Shown: positions 6,492 through 14,307, counted from the first letter of the stretch. The stretch: DNA of 18,702 nucleotides from Candidatus Heimdallarchaeota archaeon LC_2 (GCA_001940725.1 MDVR01000171.1:1-18702), one strand, 5' to 3'. Numbers and translations: made by a program. Notes: a model not told the origin generated them from the letters alone.

Positions 6492-8444
6492 ATGCAAGAC
6501 ATAACAAAATGGGTAGTAGTATTTGTACTTCTAATAGGATTTATCAGTGCCCCCTCATTAGCCAAAACTGATTTCAATTTATTGAATTATAATGAAAATA
6601 AATCTAATAATATTGTACTCAATGGAATTTCATATACACCTCATGCAACTATTTCTATTTTTAATACGGGAGATTTCATCTCATTAGGATTCAATGGTTC
6701 TGGGACATTAATTGATCCGTTTATGATCGAAGGTTTAAATATAACAAGTTCCAGTGCTCATTTAATTAGTATTAGCAACACGGTAGCATATTTTACCATT
6801 ATTAATAATTTTCTTAAATCCAATAATTCACCCGATTACATAGGTATCTTGTTAGAAAACGTTGAAAATGCGGAAGTCTCATCAAATGTAATCCTAAATG
6901 TAGATCAAGGCATATCTCTTTCCGACAGTAAACATATAAAAATTGAAAACAATACCATTTCAAACATTAACGCAGCGGGTATAGAAATATTCGGTAATTC
7001 AGTGAATAATCTCATTGTTAATAATCAAATTTCTAATGCTAACGATGGAATTAGTATACATGCACCAAATAATCAAATTTCTGCAAATAAGATTTATCAG
7101 AACACTATAGGAATAACTCATAGTGCAGTTAATAACATAATTGATGGTAATATTGTTTATAATAATTCCCTAGTAGGTATACTTTTAGAGAATTCAATTT
7201 CTATCCACATTTTCAATAATTCAGTTTACGAAAATGGTGCACAAGGCATTTGGATAGGGATGTCCAATAATATCTCAATTAGTTATAATAAAGTTTTCAA
7301 GAATAGTCCAGATAGTGCGATAAATCTTTGGCAATCGACCAACTCAATAATAAACCAAAATATTATTTTTGAGAATGAAGAAATCGGAATATTATTAGAG
7401 GGTTCGACTGAAATTGAAATTTATAAAAATGTGATATATGATAATGTCAATTTAGGTATACTAATTGTAAATTGGGAAACAACAATTTTTTCGGAAAATA
7501 ATAATATTATCGAGAATGATTTTTTAGGTAATAATATTGGAAATCTGGTTCAGGCAACTGATGATGGTTTTGAAAATATATTTTCAGATAATTATTGGCA
7601 TGATTGGGATGGATCCGGCCCCTATAATCTTGATGGATCTGCAATTAATCAAGACCCGACTCCTAGCACTACAGCCCATCATATATCTCCACCTATATTG
7701 GATATTCAATCAGATTTCGTCGTATCTGGTAATTTAACCATTTTATGGCAAAAAGCCGATGATCAATACAATCATTCAATCATTAATGATTATTCTCTCT
7801 ATTATTCTACCAACAATGGATCACCATGGGAATTAATTGTAGCTGACTTAACTTCATTAAATTACACCTTTGACACATCCTTTGTCCTTGATGGGTCAGA
7901 AATTTCTTTTATAATTGAAACAAAAGATGAGCTCGGATTTAAATCTGCTGGATTTTCTGAAAAAACCTATCTCGTTGCCAACTCAATACACAAACTCTCG
8001 ACACCTATTTTATCTGCACCTACTGGAAGTATACTGAACAATTTAGTAACTATTGAATGGAGTCACTCTATAGATACGTGGAGTGGACATACTGTAACTT
8101 ATTCAGTTCATTATTTTGCAAAGGGAGGAAGTACTTGGATTGAACTCGCGTCAAATTTGACTAACAATTTTTATGTGTGGGATACAAAGACGATTGTTGA
8201 TGGATCATATCTCCTAAAAGTAGTAGCGACAGATTCAGAAGGAAATACAGCAGAGAATGTCTCTGTTATGCTTTTCGAAGTAGTAAATAATATCAAAACT
8301 ATTATCGATCCTGTAAGTTCATCAGTATTTGATCCTACTAATTCATCTAGAACCGAAAACGCAACTTTACCTTGGAGTAATATCCAGATTATTATTCTAT
8401 CCTTGAGTGTAATTATAATGTTTTACAGAAAGAAGAGAATTTAG
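6492..8444 (+). CDS. NosD beta-helix surface protein with two Ig/FnIII-like domains
   Basis: An exported, membrane-anchored surface protein of 650 aa. It has a signal peptide (MQDITKWVVVFVLLIGFISA, cleavage near SLA-K). The beta-helix covers about residues 55-375, opening with GFNGSGTLIDPFMIEGLNIT and ending in the NosD-type NYWHDWDGSGPYNLDG segment. Two domains of about 100 residues each follow, of Ig/FnIII-like type (NLTILWQKADD...; LVTIEWSHSIDTWSGHTVTYS). A C-terminal membrane helix with basic tail (IQIIILSLSVIIMFYRKKRI) completes it. The frame is open from GTG 6438, but ATG 6492 gives a clean signal peptide and has a correctly spaced TATA box. The domain order equals that of the minus-strand protein at 14905-16908, so they are paralogues. 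It lies downstream of the NosD-winged-helix gene and just upstream of a small membrane protein. Confidence 0.88.
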   Translation: MQDITKWVVVFVLLIGFISAPSLAKTDFNLLNYNENKSNNIVLNGISYTPHATISIFNTGDFISLGFNGSGTLIDPFMIEGLNITSSSAHLISISNTVAYFTIINNFLKSNNSPDYIGILLENVENAEVSSNVILNVDQGISLSDSKHIKIENNTISNINAAGIEIFGNSVNNLIVNNQISNANDGISIHAPNNQISANKIYQNTIGITHSAVNNIIDGNIVYNNSLVGILLENSISIHIFNNSVYENGAQGIWIGMSNNISISYNKVFKNSPDSAINLWQSTNSIINQNIIFENEEIGILLEGSTEIEIYKNVIYDNVNLGILIVNWETTIFSENNNIIENDFLGNNIGNLVQATDDGFENIFSDNYWHDWDGSGPYNLDGSAINQDPTPSTTAHHISPPILDIQSDFVVSGNLTILWQKADDQYNHSIINDYSLYYSTNNGSPWELIVADLTSLNYTFDTSFVLDGSEISFIIETKDELGFKSAGFSEKTYLVANSIHKLSTPILSAPTGSILNNLVTIEWSHSIDTWSGHTVTYSVHYFAKGGSTWIELASNLTNNFYVWDTKTIVDGSYLLKVVATDSEGNTAENVSVMLFEVVNNIKTIIDPVSSSVFDPTNSSRTENATLPWSNIQIIILSLSVIIMFYRKKRI

Positions 8445-8465
8445 TAGCTGGAGATGAGGAATCAA

Positions 8466-8756
8466 ATGAATATCGACCCGTGGGATGATGTAGATTTAAC
8501 TACTTTCAAGGAAAGCAGATTTTCAAGAGATTCTATTCTAAATTTTATAATTCCTATTCTGAAAGAGTTTATAAAAATTCTTGGGATATTATTCATTGTA
8601 TATTTTGTGTATATCACTGTAATTATTCGAATAAACTGGTTTGCATTTTTTATATTTGTAATTCCTATAATACTGTTTATCGATCTGTTAACTGGGAAAT
8701 TCGGCATTTGGAAAGCATTCATGAGAGAATTGATATTAAGAGGAGCCTTGGAATAA
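8466..8756 (+). CDS. Small two-helix membrane protein
   Basis: About 96 aa, no family recognised. An acidic N-terminus (MNIDPWDDVDLTTF) is followed by an amphipathic stretch and two strongly hydrophobic helices (about residues 31-52 and 56-75). A short Arg-containing tail follows. The frame opens at ATG 8454, but ATG 8466 has a GAGGA Shine-Dalgarno-like sequence (8456-8460) at a proper distance, whereas the first ATG has a GGAG directly abutting it. It starts about 20 bases after the NosD gene's stop, so it is probably cotranscribed and may sit in the membrane with that surface protein (inference). Confidence 0.75.
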   Translation: MNIDPWDDVDLTTFKESRFSRDSILNFIIPILKEFIKILGILFIVYFVYITVIIRINWFAFFIFVIPIILFIDLLTGKFGIWKAFMRELILRGALE

Positions 8757-8762
8757 CCGTTT

Positions 8763-8802
8763 GAAACGCCTCGATCGTAAGTGAACGTGAGCTAAACATC
8801 TC
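8763..8802 (+). repeat. Fragment of the repeat's middle module at the Fic 3' end
   Basis: AAACGCCTCGATCGTAAGTG continues to GAACGTGAGCTAAACATCTC. It matches 3822-3860 (R2) and 18243-18281 (R5) with one difference. The segment overlaps the last codons of the minus-strand Fic gene, whose stop codon (8792-8794) lies inside it. No head or tail module is attached. Confidence 0.85.
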
Positions 8803-9712
8803 CAGATAAATCGATTTTTGAAAGAATTTCGGTGAATTTATTGTACGTTTTTAAAAAGACCCTAAAGATATATTGAACGAAAATATAAGGGTCATCGTTA
8901 AGTTGAGACCGTTTCAGAGCATTATAATACGCAGATCGTTTTTTATAATCAATGATTATCATTGGAAAATTAAATCTATTCAAAATAAAATTCATAATCA
9001 ATCTACTTATCCTGCCATTTCCATCACCAAATGGATGAATGGAAACAAACTTTTGATGAACTAAGGCAGCTAATTCGACTGGATGTAGTTTATGCTCTGA
9101 TCGATTGAACCATTCATAAAAATCACGGATCATGTCCGCAACTTCAAGCCCCAAAGGAGGTGTATAATCACTTCCCTCCATACCTACGTCATATTTGCGA
9201 TAATTCCCAGCAATATCATACTTTGTGTCCTTAAACAAATCATAATGCCACTTTAGTATGATAGTTTCTGATAATTCACCTTCATATTCAACCATATCGT
9301 AAAATACATTCTGATGGTTTTCGATTTCTTTAATATCATTAATAGGTTTGTTACTCGGTGATATCCCATCCTGAAGTAACAGCTTTGTATCATGTAATCT
9401 TAGAGTATTTCCTTCAATCCGATTTGAGTTGTATGTAAATTGGACGGCAAAATCAGAAAAATTCTTTTTTACTATTGATTTGGGAAGGTCTTTGGCCACT
9501 CTAAAGAAGTTCTCTTGAACAAGATCCAATTTATTAAACCAAATTTCGCTGTAAATCTCCCTGAAAAACTCAGCCTTTATTTCATTAATATTATCAGGTA
9601 TCGTGGATCCTAAATATTTCTCTAGCCGTTTCGTTTTCCCGTCAACCCGATAATTATGAACTAAATAGTAATACGCCTTACCTCTAGGTTTTTTTTTCTT
9701 GATTGCTACCAT
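8792..9712 (-). CDS. fic: Fic domain protein (AMPylase), autoinhibited type
   Basis: A cytoplasmic Fic-family nucleotidyltransferase of 306 aa, expected to transfer AMP (or another nucleotide part) to a protein hydroxyl. The active-site motif HPFGDGNGRISR is complete (residues 226-237: catalytic His226, Gly231-Asn232-Gly233-Arg234). An inhibitory helix motif SNRIEG (96-101, matching S/TxxxE-G/N) lies N-terminal of the Fic fold, as in class II Fic proteins, with Glu100 the presumed blocking residue. The flap includes GMEGSDYTPP. The first 40 residues are basic (KKKKPRGKAYYYLVHNYRVDGKTKRLEKYLG) and resemble N-termini of archaeal Fic proteins. ATG 9712 has a GAGGA motif upstream and a TATA box at about 9769-9780. 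The last codons and stop derive from repeat sequence. The target protein is unknown. Confidence 0.93.
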   Translation of the reverse strand: MVAIKKKKPRGKAYYYLVHNYRVDGKTKRLEKYLGSTIPDNINEIKAEFFREIYSEIWFNKLDLVQENFFRVAKDLPKSIVKKNFSDFAVQFTYNSNRIEGNTLRLHDTKLLLQDGISPSNKPINDIKEIENHQNVFYDMVEYEGELSETIILKWHYDLFKDTKYDIAGNYRKYDVGMEGSDYTPPLGLEVADMIRDFYEWFNRSEHKLHPVELAALVHQKFVSIHPFGDGNGRISRLIMNFILNRFNFPMIIIDYKKRSAYYNALKRSQLNDDPYIFVQYIFRVFLKTYNKFTEILSKIDLSGDV

Positions 9713-9755
9713 GATGCTTCTTCCTCAATCATTCATCTGATTGATCATACTACAA

Positions 9756-9812
9756 TATAGTCCCCGCAAATTTATAAATCTTGCTCTTTTTGACATAAGT
9801 GTAGGGACTATA
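9756..9812. promoter_or_regulatory. Inverted repeat flanking the Fic promoter
   Basis: TATAGTCCC (9756-9764) and GGGACTATA (9804-9812) form a perfect 9-base inverted repeat spaced by 39 bases. Between them lies ATTTATAAATTT (about 9769-9780), the likely TATA box of the minus-strand Fic gene. This layout suits an operator for a dimeric or looping repressor. It is inferred from position only. Confidence 0.45.
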
Positions 9813-9861
9813 ATATATTGGTTGATGAGTAGATAGTTTAATGTTTAAAATTATACTGATT

Positions 9862-10105
9862 TAGCTTAGAGGGGACATACCTCTAAGAACTGTTTGAGCA
9901 CTGTAACACACTTGTAATGATTTCAACTATTTAATTTGATCATGGTATCACGATATTTTTCTTCTGGCGTTTGACTAATAAATAATTAAATTAATAAAAT
10001 AAATGTTAAATCACTAATAATTTAGCAGTATAACAAAGCTGTTCTAGGTATTACCCCTTCCAAAACTTATTTTACAAAACAAAACGCCTCGATTGTAAAT
10101 GAAGA
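9862..10105 (+). repeat. Repeat copy R4 (head plus most of middle)
   Basis: It starts abruptly at the head hairpin (9865-9887, loop GGACATA) without palindrome or A-tract. It runs through CTGTTTGAGCACTGTAACAC, the TATCACGATATTTTTCTTCT line, and the middle module (ATTTAGCAGTATAACAAAGC, TTCTAGGTATTACCCCTTCC). It stops after AAACGCCTCGATTGTAAATG. The last shared segment is the same one that reappears at 8763, on the other side of the Fic gene. Together with the Fic promoter region it fills 9713-10183. Confidence 0.85.
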
Positions 10106-10130
10106 GGAAATTCAAGAAAGTTTTAATTAG

Positions 10131-10168
10131 AAGTATCTATAAACTAGAAAATTTATATTCTAGAAAGT
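10131..10168 (+). promoter_or_regulatory. Promoter repeat copy 1 (zinc-protein gene)
   Basis: AAGTATCTATAAACTAGAAA is followed by ATTTATATTCTAGAAAGT. The ATTTATAT core lies about 29 bases before the ATG at 10184, so it is the likely TATA box. A near-identical 38-base copy is at 10591-10628. Confidence 0.6.
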
Positions 10169-10183
10169 CATTACAATATACAT

Positions 10184-10405
10184 ATGTCAGAACAACCAGA
10201 CAATAACGATCTCAAATCGGGAAAAGAAACTTTATCTCATGTAGAGACAAGATCAATTTCTAGTACAAAACCTGTTTTCAAGTGCCAAGATTGTGGAACA
10301 ATTGAGGATATTCCTGCTGAAATCTTAGTAAATATGGAAAATGATGAACCCTTTCAAACACCAGTTCATCACGACAAACCAATGCAAATCAGTGTTGTTG
10401 AATAA
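10184..10405 (+). CDS. Small zinc-binding protein (CxxC...HH type)
   Basis: 73 aa. A polar, disordered N-terminus (about 30 residues) precedes a small metal-binding domain: FKCQDCGTIEDIPAEILVNM supplies Cys34 and Cys37, and PVHHDKPM supplies His62 and His63. Short archaeal proteins with C-x2-C ... P-x-C/H-H-x-K-P-M endings are known to me as a family of small rubredoxin- or zinc-ribbon-like proteins; here the second knuckle uses His in place of Cys. The role is unknown; the metal is probably zinc. It stands alone, just after repeat R4, with its own TATA box. Confidence 0.75.
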   Translation: MSEQPDNNDLKSGKETLSHVETRSISSTKPVFKCQDCGTIEDIPAEILVNMENDEPFQTPVHHDKPMQISVVE

Positions 10406-10590
10406 ATTGGTGTAATTAAAATACCTACACTATACGCAATCAACGATTTTATGCACTAAATCGGTTAAATATCCATTCTCCTTACGAATTTGTAAACAAT
10501 TATTCAAATTTAATGAAAAATATGTTGTTACATATGCGAGGTATCACAGTCGTTATGCCAAATTATTGAATTACAGGTGGCGTATATTCA

Positions 10591-10628
10591 AAGTATCAAT
10601 AAACTAGAAAATTTATATCTTAGAAAGT
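10591..10628 (+). promoter_or_regulatory. Promoter repeat copy 2, upstream of a hairpin
   Basis: AAGTATCAATAAACTAGAAA plus ATTTATATCTTAGAAAGT is nearly identical to 10131-10168. No open reading frame follows. A start site 25-28 bases after the TATA core would fall at about 10640, exactly where a perfect hairpin begins. A third, shorter copy of the CTAAACTAGAAAATTA part is at 10711-10730. Confidence 0.5.
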
Positions 10629-10640
10629 ACATACTATAAT

Positions 10641-10668
10641 TGTCATTTGTTAAATAAGACAAATGACA
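10641..10668 (+). ncRNA. Candidate small RNA beginning with a perfect hairpin
   Basis: TGTCATTTGT-TAAATAAG-ACAAATGACA is a perfect 10-base stem with an 8-base loop. It is placed at the predicted start of a transcript from the promoter copy at 10591-10628. After it comes a relatively GC-rich stretch (CCCCCGCTGGGAATAAG, TTCCAATTGGGATTATAGC) in otherwise AT-rich DNA. The transcript end is not visible. The rest of 10406-10869 shows no gene. Confidence 0.35.
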
Positions 10669-10869
10669 TCCCCCGCTGGGAATAAGTCTTTTCCAATTGG
10701 GATTATAGCTCTAAACTAGAAAATTATTAAATTGCAGATAGTGATTACTAACTGTCAAAATAAATTATCCCATTAGCCACTTTCAATCGTCGAATATTAT
10801 TTCTCAATTTTGTCAGATGAGGAGATTTTGTAAGTTTTGACTGGGTGATTCAGGGGTCAAAAAGTGGAT

Positions 10870-11172
10870 CTAAGCTTGTGGCCAGGACAGATTGATAGTA
10901 ATTTCATGTTTTGATAATGCTTGTTCCAAATTGTGCAAATCCCCCTGAAGGTGCTCGGGGATATTGATGATCTTGTTATGTAAATCAAGTAACAAATATT
11001 CACTTAAGAAAGGCAATACCCAAATCAACCCTGGTCCTTTAATAGATTTGAACATTCCTTGTCTAAAAATTATTAATCTCTGAGACTCTTTAACCACTTT
11101 GATCCCACTTGCTATTATGAATATTATGAAAATAGTAATAACTAGAGGGATCCATTGCATGAAATCTACCAT
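10870..11172 (-). pseudogene. Truncated SPFH/stomatin-like protein
   Basis: The first 75 of 100 residues match the start of stomatin/slipin-type SPFH proteins: an N-terminal membrane helix (residues 5-24), then GIKVVKESQRLIIFRQGMFKSIKGPGLIWVLPFLSEYLLLDLHNKIINIPEH. Complete family members have roughly 250 or more residues and continue with a beta-rich SPFH body and a long helix. Here the frame ends soon after, with ALSKHEITINLSWPQA, and no continuation is visible downstream in any frame. It is either a decayed gene or a short membrane-associated SPFH derivative. The ATG at 11172 has a TATA-like stretch (ATTTATTTAA) about 30 bases upstream, so it may still be expressed. Confidence 0.7.
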
Positions 11173-11341
11173 TGTTTGAAAATATGTAATTATGGTTAAA
11201 TAAATTTTCCCTGAAATGCAGTAAATGATTATTGAATATGTTTATTATTTCCATATAATTAGGTAGAGTTAACCGAAATGATTATTTCGAATGAATGAGT
11301 ACGATGATTAATGAAGAGATCGAACAAAAATGAGTGATGAA

Positions 11342-11641
11342 TAATTGTAAAAACAAATAATTTTAACCATGAAATTTATATGTTCGACAGTTTTCTTTCA
11401 ATAAACTATGCAATATGGTCACGCCCATCATGATAATTCGGTTGTTAATTACGAGTACCACGTCATTCGAATTGGTAATCACGATTTTTGTATAGGATGC
11501 ACTGCAACTCGATCATTTATTGCATTGACATTACCTCTTATCATGATCCTTGTGAGCGCATTCTGGTTACAAATAAACGATCGGTTCTTCCTCTCACTTC
11601 TTCCCCTGTATCTCTTAACCATCACTATTTATGTCTATGAG
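11342..11641 (+). repeat. 300-base direct duplication, copy 1
   Basis: Identical to 11834-12133 as far as I can read. It carries the TATA box (AAATTTATATG) and the first 78 codons of the DUF2085-like gene. It ends inside GTCTATGAG, where the sequence switches to an inverted segment. Confidence 0.95.
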
Positions 11642-11692
11642 AATCATTTGGTACAGAATAATCCCAAGAAAAGTATACTGAACAAGCGCTGA
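11408..11692 (+). pseudogene. Truncated duplicate of the DUF2085-like gene
   Basis: The first 78 residues are identical to the intact protein at 11900-12874. At the junction GTCTATGAG the frame runs into the inverted copy and ends after 16 unrelated residues (NHLVQNNPKKSILNKR). The product would have the His-rich N-terminus, the HDFCIGC motif and one or two membrane helices only. It has the same promoter as the intact copy. It may be an assembly or amplification artefact rather than a real gene. Confidence 0.85.
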
Positions 11693-11837
11693 GATAAGTG
11701 GGTCGAGATGTCCTCCGGTATAATACTCATAGACATAAATAGTGATGGTTAAGAGATACAGGGGAAGAAGTGAGAGGAAGAACCGATCGTTTATTTGTAA
11801 CCAGAATGCGCTCACAAGGATCATGATAAGAGGTAAT
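11633..11837 (-). repeat. 205-base inverted copy of 12022-12226
   Basis: Position p here pairs with 23859 minus p. The left junction shares GTCTATGAG (9 bases) with the direct copy, and the right junction shares TAAT (4 bases). The minus-strand open frame at 11615-11848 is only this inverted part of the gene. Confidence 0.95.
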
Positions 11838-12133
11838 TGTAAAAACAAATAATTTTAACCATGAAATTTATATGTTCGACAGTTTTCTTTCAATAAACTA
11901 TGCAATATGGTCACGCCCATCATGATAATTCGGTTGTTAATTACGAGTACCACGTCATTCGAATTGGTAATCACGATTTTTGTATAGGATGCACTGCAAC
12001 TCGATCATTTATTGCATTGACATTACCTCTTATCATGATCCTTGTGAGCGCATTCTGGTTACAAATAAACGATCGGTTCTTCCTCTCACTTCTTCCCCTG
12101 TATCTCTTAACCATCACTATTTATGTCTATGAG
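11834..12133 (+). repeat. 300-base direct duplication, copy 2
   Basis: Second copy of 11342-11641 at an exact offset of 492 bases. Here it continues into the full gene. Confidence 0.95.
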
Positions 12134-12874
12134 TATTATACCGGAGGACATCTCGACCCACTTATCTCAGCGCTTGTTCAGTATACTTTTCTTGGGATTA
12201 TTCTGTACCAAATGATTCTCATAGACCTGTTTGACCCTGCCAAGAGCTATTTGATGTTAGGAATGATTTTAGTTCTTACTATTCCACAATATTTCTTCTA
12301 TATCCGCAAAGTATTCAAAAGAAAAGAGTTCACTCATAATAAAATCAAGTTTGTTATCCGTGAGTTCTTTTTAATTGGTAATTGGTTCCTGCTCCTTCTT
12401 TTGCCCATTAACAATCAAATCCAAGTTTTGGTATCGTTTTTTATTGTTTTTGCTATTGTTACTGTTTTTCTTGGTCTCAGAAATTATAGCAATAAACTGG
12501 TGGCTGAGAATTTTCGATTGTTGGTGGGTGATGACTGTAACCATTCCAAATCATCTTTTAATGATATTACCTCTTTTCGCACTGGGGGGCCTGAAGTCCA
12601 CGTTAATTCTACTAATACCATAGATAAAGATGAACCCCGCAAGATGAGTGCTGCTGCTAAGAGACGTGAACGCGGATTCGGAAAACTGAGAGCTCCACCT
12701 AGTCGTAAAAAAGATTTACTTTGGTGGATAATTATTCCCATACTTATCTGGTCCCTCTGGTCGAACGAGGCACCATCCGAGCTAATCATTTTTATGATGG
12801 TCGTTTTCTTAATACTTTATAAATATAGAGAGAGTTTGCCTAAATATCCGATTTGTTGCGATTTTATTGGTTGA
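11900..12874 (+). CDS. DUF2085-like multi-pass membrane protein
   Basis: 324 aa. A His-rich N-terminus (MQYGHAHHDNS) and the motif HVIRIGNHDFCIGCTATRS (residues 18-36, His25, Cys28, Cys31) precede a membrane helix. This resembles the DUF2085 family, which carries a similar Cys motif before its first helix; assignment is by eye. Membrane segments are visible at about 36-53, 62-78, 92-109, 116-135, 160-170, 174-192, 273-288 and 293-307. Between the sixth and seventh lies a loop of about 75 residues containing DDCNHSKSS and a basic AAAKRRERGFGKLRAPPSRKK stretch, probably cytoplasmic. The C-terminus has two adjacent Cys (ICCDFIG). The function is unknown. A TATA box (11866-11873) lies about 30 bases upstream. 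The 5' part is duplicated upstream. Confidence 0.8.
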   Translation: MQYGHAHHDNSVVNYEYHVIRIGNHDFCIGCTATRSFIALTLPLIMILVSAFWLQINDRFFLSLLPLYLLTITIYVYEYYTGGHLDPLISALVQYTFLGIILYQMILIDLFDPAKSYLMLGMILVLTIPQYFFYIRKVFKRKEFTHNKIKFVIREFFLIGNWFLLLLLPINNQIQVLVSFFIVFAIVTVFLGLRNYSNKLVAENFRLLVGDDCNHSKSSFNDITSFRTGGPEVHVNSTNTIDKDEPRKMSAAAKRRERGFGKLRAPPSRKKDLLWWIIIPILIWSLWSNEAPSELIIFMMVVFLILYKYRESLPKYPICCDFIG

Positions 12875-13229
12875 AGGTGGTCTTTCTGAAATTTAATATT
12901 TCCTTGTTAAAAGGAAAAATCGAGCGATCGGGTGTTTTTGGTTAGTTTCACTTTTAGGAAAAATATATAATATAATTTTAAAAATACAAAAAATAACACT
13001 TTCGGAATCCTCTATCTATGGCTATTGATCATGTCTCGGCTGAGATTACGTAATAGAGATTAAGATTAAAACACAATATTTTTGTGTACATTTTTAATAT
13101 AACTGATTTACGTAAAGATAGAGCTAACTGAAAATAATATTTGTTTGATCTATATTTTCAAAATTTCTTTATATTCTTAAACTATTTATCGGATGAAGAT
13201 TTTTATAACAACTTCTCTTTCTTGAGGTT
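12875..13229. other. Intergenic stretch with two hairpins, no gene
   Basis: This holds hairpin TTTCCTT-gttaa-AAGGAAA (12899-12917) just after the membrane-protein gene. A second hairpin, ACACAA-tattt-TTGTGT, followed by ACATTTTT (13071-13095), could end rightward transcripts. Near the right end TTTTTATAAC (about 13200-13209) is the likely TATA box of the next gene. No open frame or repeat copy is visible. Confidence 0.5.
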
Positions 13230-14192
13230 ATGTCATATCAAATTATTACACCAAAACTGAATATGAGAAAATTACTGAGAGGCAATACACTAATACTTCT
13301 ACTTCTTTTTATGGCATCATTAAAAGTTCATGCAAGTGAAACTTGGGTTTATTATGAATCATTTGACTTTTCCGAATCTATTGAAGAAAATGGTTGGGCA
13401 ATTGAGGATAGCGGAGATCAGAACTTGATCGCTGAAACAAGTGCTGCAGCTAAAAATTTAGGAGATCGAGGACTTCATTTGAAATCAACTCCAAACGGAG
13501 TTGTTGATCTTACACTTAATCTTAATGTACCATATCATATAAGTCTCGGCATAGATTTTCAAGTTTTCAATGTTCAAAATTCTGTAGGCATTAGAATCTT
13601 AATTAGTAGTGATGATAACTTTATTCATTTGGACTACGGAGCCTCCATTTCAGGTTGGGAAACGGGGTCTCAAATATACAATCTGGTATCAGAATTCCCT
13701 CAGGGAAGTTGGGTGGGATTAAATAGAAATTTTCAGGATGATATTAACGAAGCATTAAACGACCCAAACTCCCCAGTTAGCAATTTTATTCCAACAAAAT
13801 TAGTTAATATTTTCATATTTCAAGATGGTGATGGCGATACTCAAAGAGAAGTTTATTTGGATGAATTAAAAGTCATAGCAGGTACTGATTATTATGAGGG
13901 TGTAACCCATACAATATATTACAGTCAAGTGGACTATAGAGTGACCACTGTGACTGAATCAAGTGCTGAAAACGGATTTTCTTTTCTTGGTTGGTTCCTT
14001 TTCATCGTCACTGCGATTGCTTTTTTTGTCAAAATACATGATAAAGATAAAACTAGAATAGAAAGTCGTTCTGTTTCTGGTATTGAACCTAGATTAACTA
14101 ATCAGGCCTCTGTTGCTCTAAAATGTAGTAGTTGTGGTAGTGTTAATGAATTGGGTGCAATATTTTGTGGAAATTGCGGTCAGATGTTTTGA
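13230..14192 (+). CDS. Exported beta-sandwich-like protein with TM helix and cytoplasmic zinc ribbon
   Basis: 320 aa. The signal sequence at residues 12-36 (MRKLLRGNTLILLLLFMASL...HAS) is followed by an extracellular region (37-245). That region reads like a lectin- or carbohydrate-binding-type beta sandwich: it starts WVYYESFDFSESIEENGWAI and ends with a typical closing strand REVYLDELKVIAG. A membrane helix follows (about 249-269, FLGWFLFIVTAIAFF). The cytoplasmic tail ends in a zinc ribbon with Cys299, Cys302, Cys313 and Cys316 (CSSCGSVNELGAIFCGNCG). The ATG at 13230 lies 26 bases after a TATA-like box, fitting a leaderless mRNA; the ATG at 13263 would give a tidier signal peptide. The ligand and partner are unknown. 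It shares the outside-domain/TM/zinc-ribbon logic with the regulator at 17037. Confidence 0.8.
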   Translation: MSYQIITPKLNMRKLLRGNTLILLLLFMASLKVHASETWVYYESFDFSESIEENGWAIEDSGDQNLIAETSAAAKNLGDRGLHLKSTPNGVVDLTLNLNVPYHISLGIDFQVFNVQNSVGIRILISSDDNFIHLDYGASISGWETGSQIYNLVSEFPQGSWVGLNRNFQDDINEALNDPNSPVSNFIPTKLVNIFIFQDGDGDTQREVYLDELKVIAGTDYYEGVTHTIYYSQVDYRVTTVTESSAENGFSFLGWFLFIVTAIAFFVKIHDKDKTRIESRSVSGIEPRLTNQASVALKCSSCGSVNELGAIFCGNCGQMF

Positions 14193-14307
14193 TCAAATGA
14201 TTTATTGAGCATATTCTCTCAGGAATTAATTTTAATATCTGAAATTTAATTATCAATATCATTCAACTTATCTCCCAATCCTATCTTTAAATCTCTAATA
14301 CGTTCCA

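Noticed and set aside
10670..10720. The GC-richer stretch after the hairpin as a tRNA or C/D-box RNA.
   Set aside because: No acceptor stem, T-loop sequence or C and D box pair could be found.
11615..11848. A minus-strand 77-residue open frame with membrane helices.
   Set aside because: It is simply the inverted copy of part of the DUF2085-like gene, lacking its start and end.
12484..12789. A 101-residue minus-strand frame opposite the DUF2085-like gene.
   Set aside because: It is a shadow of the clear plus-strand membrane protein and has no recognisable domain.
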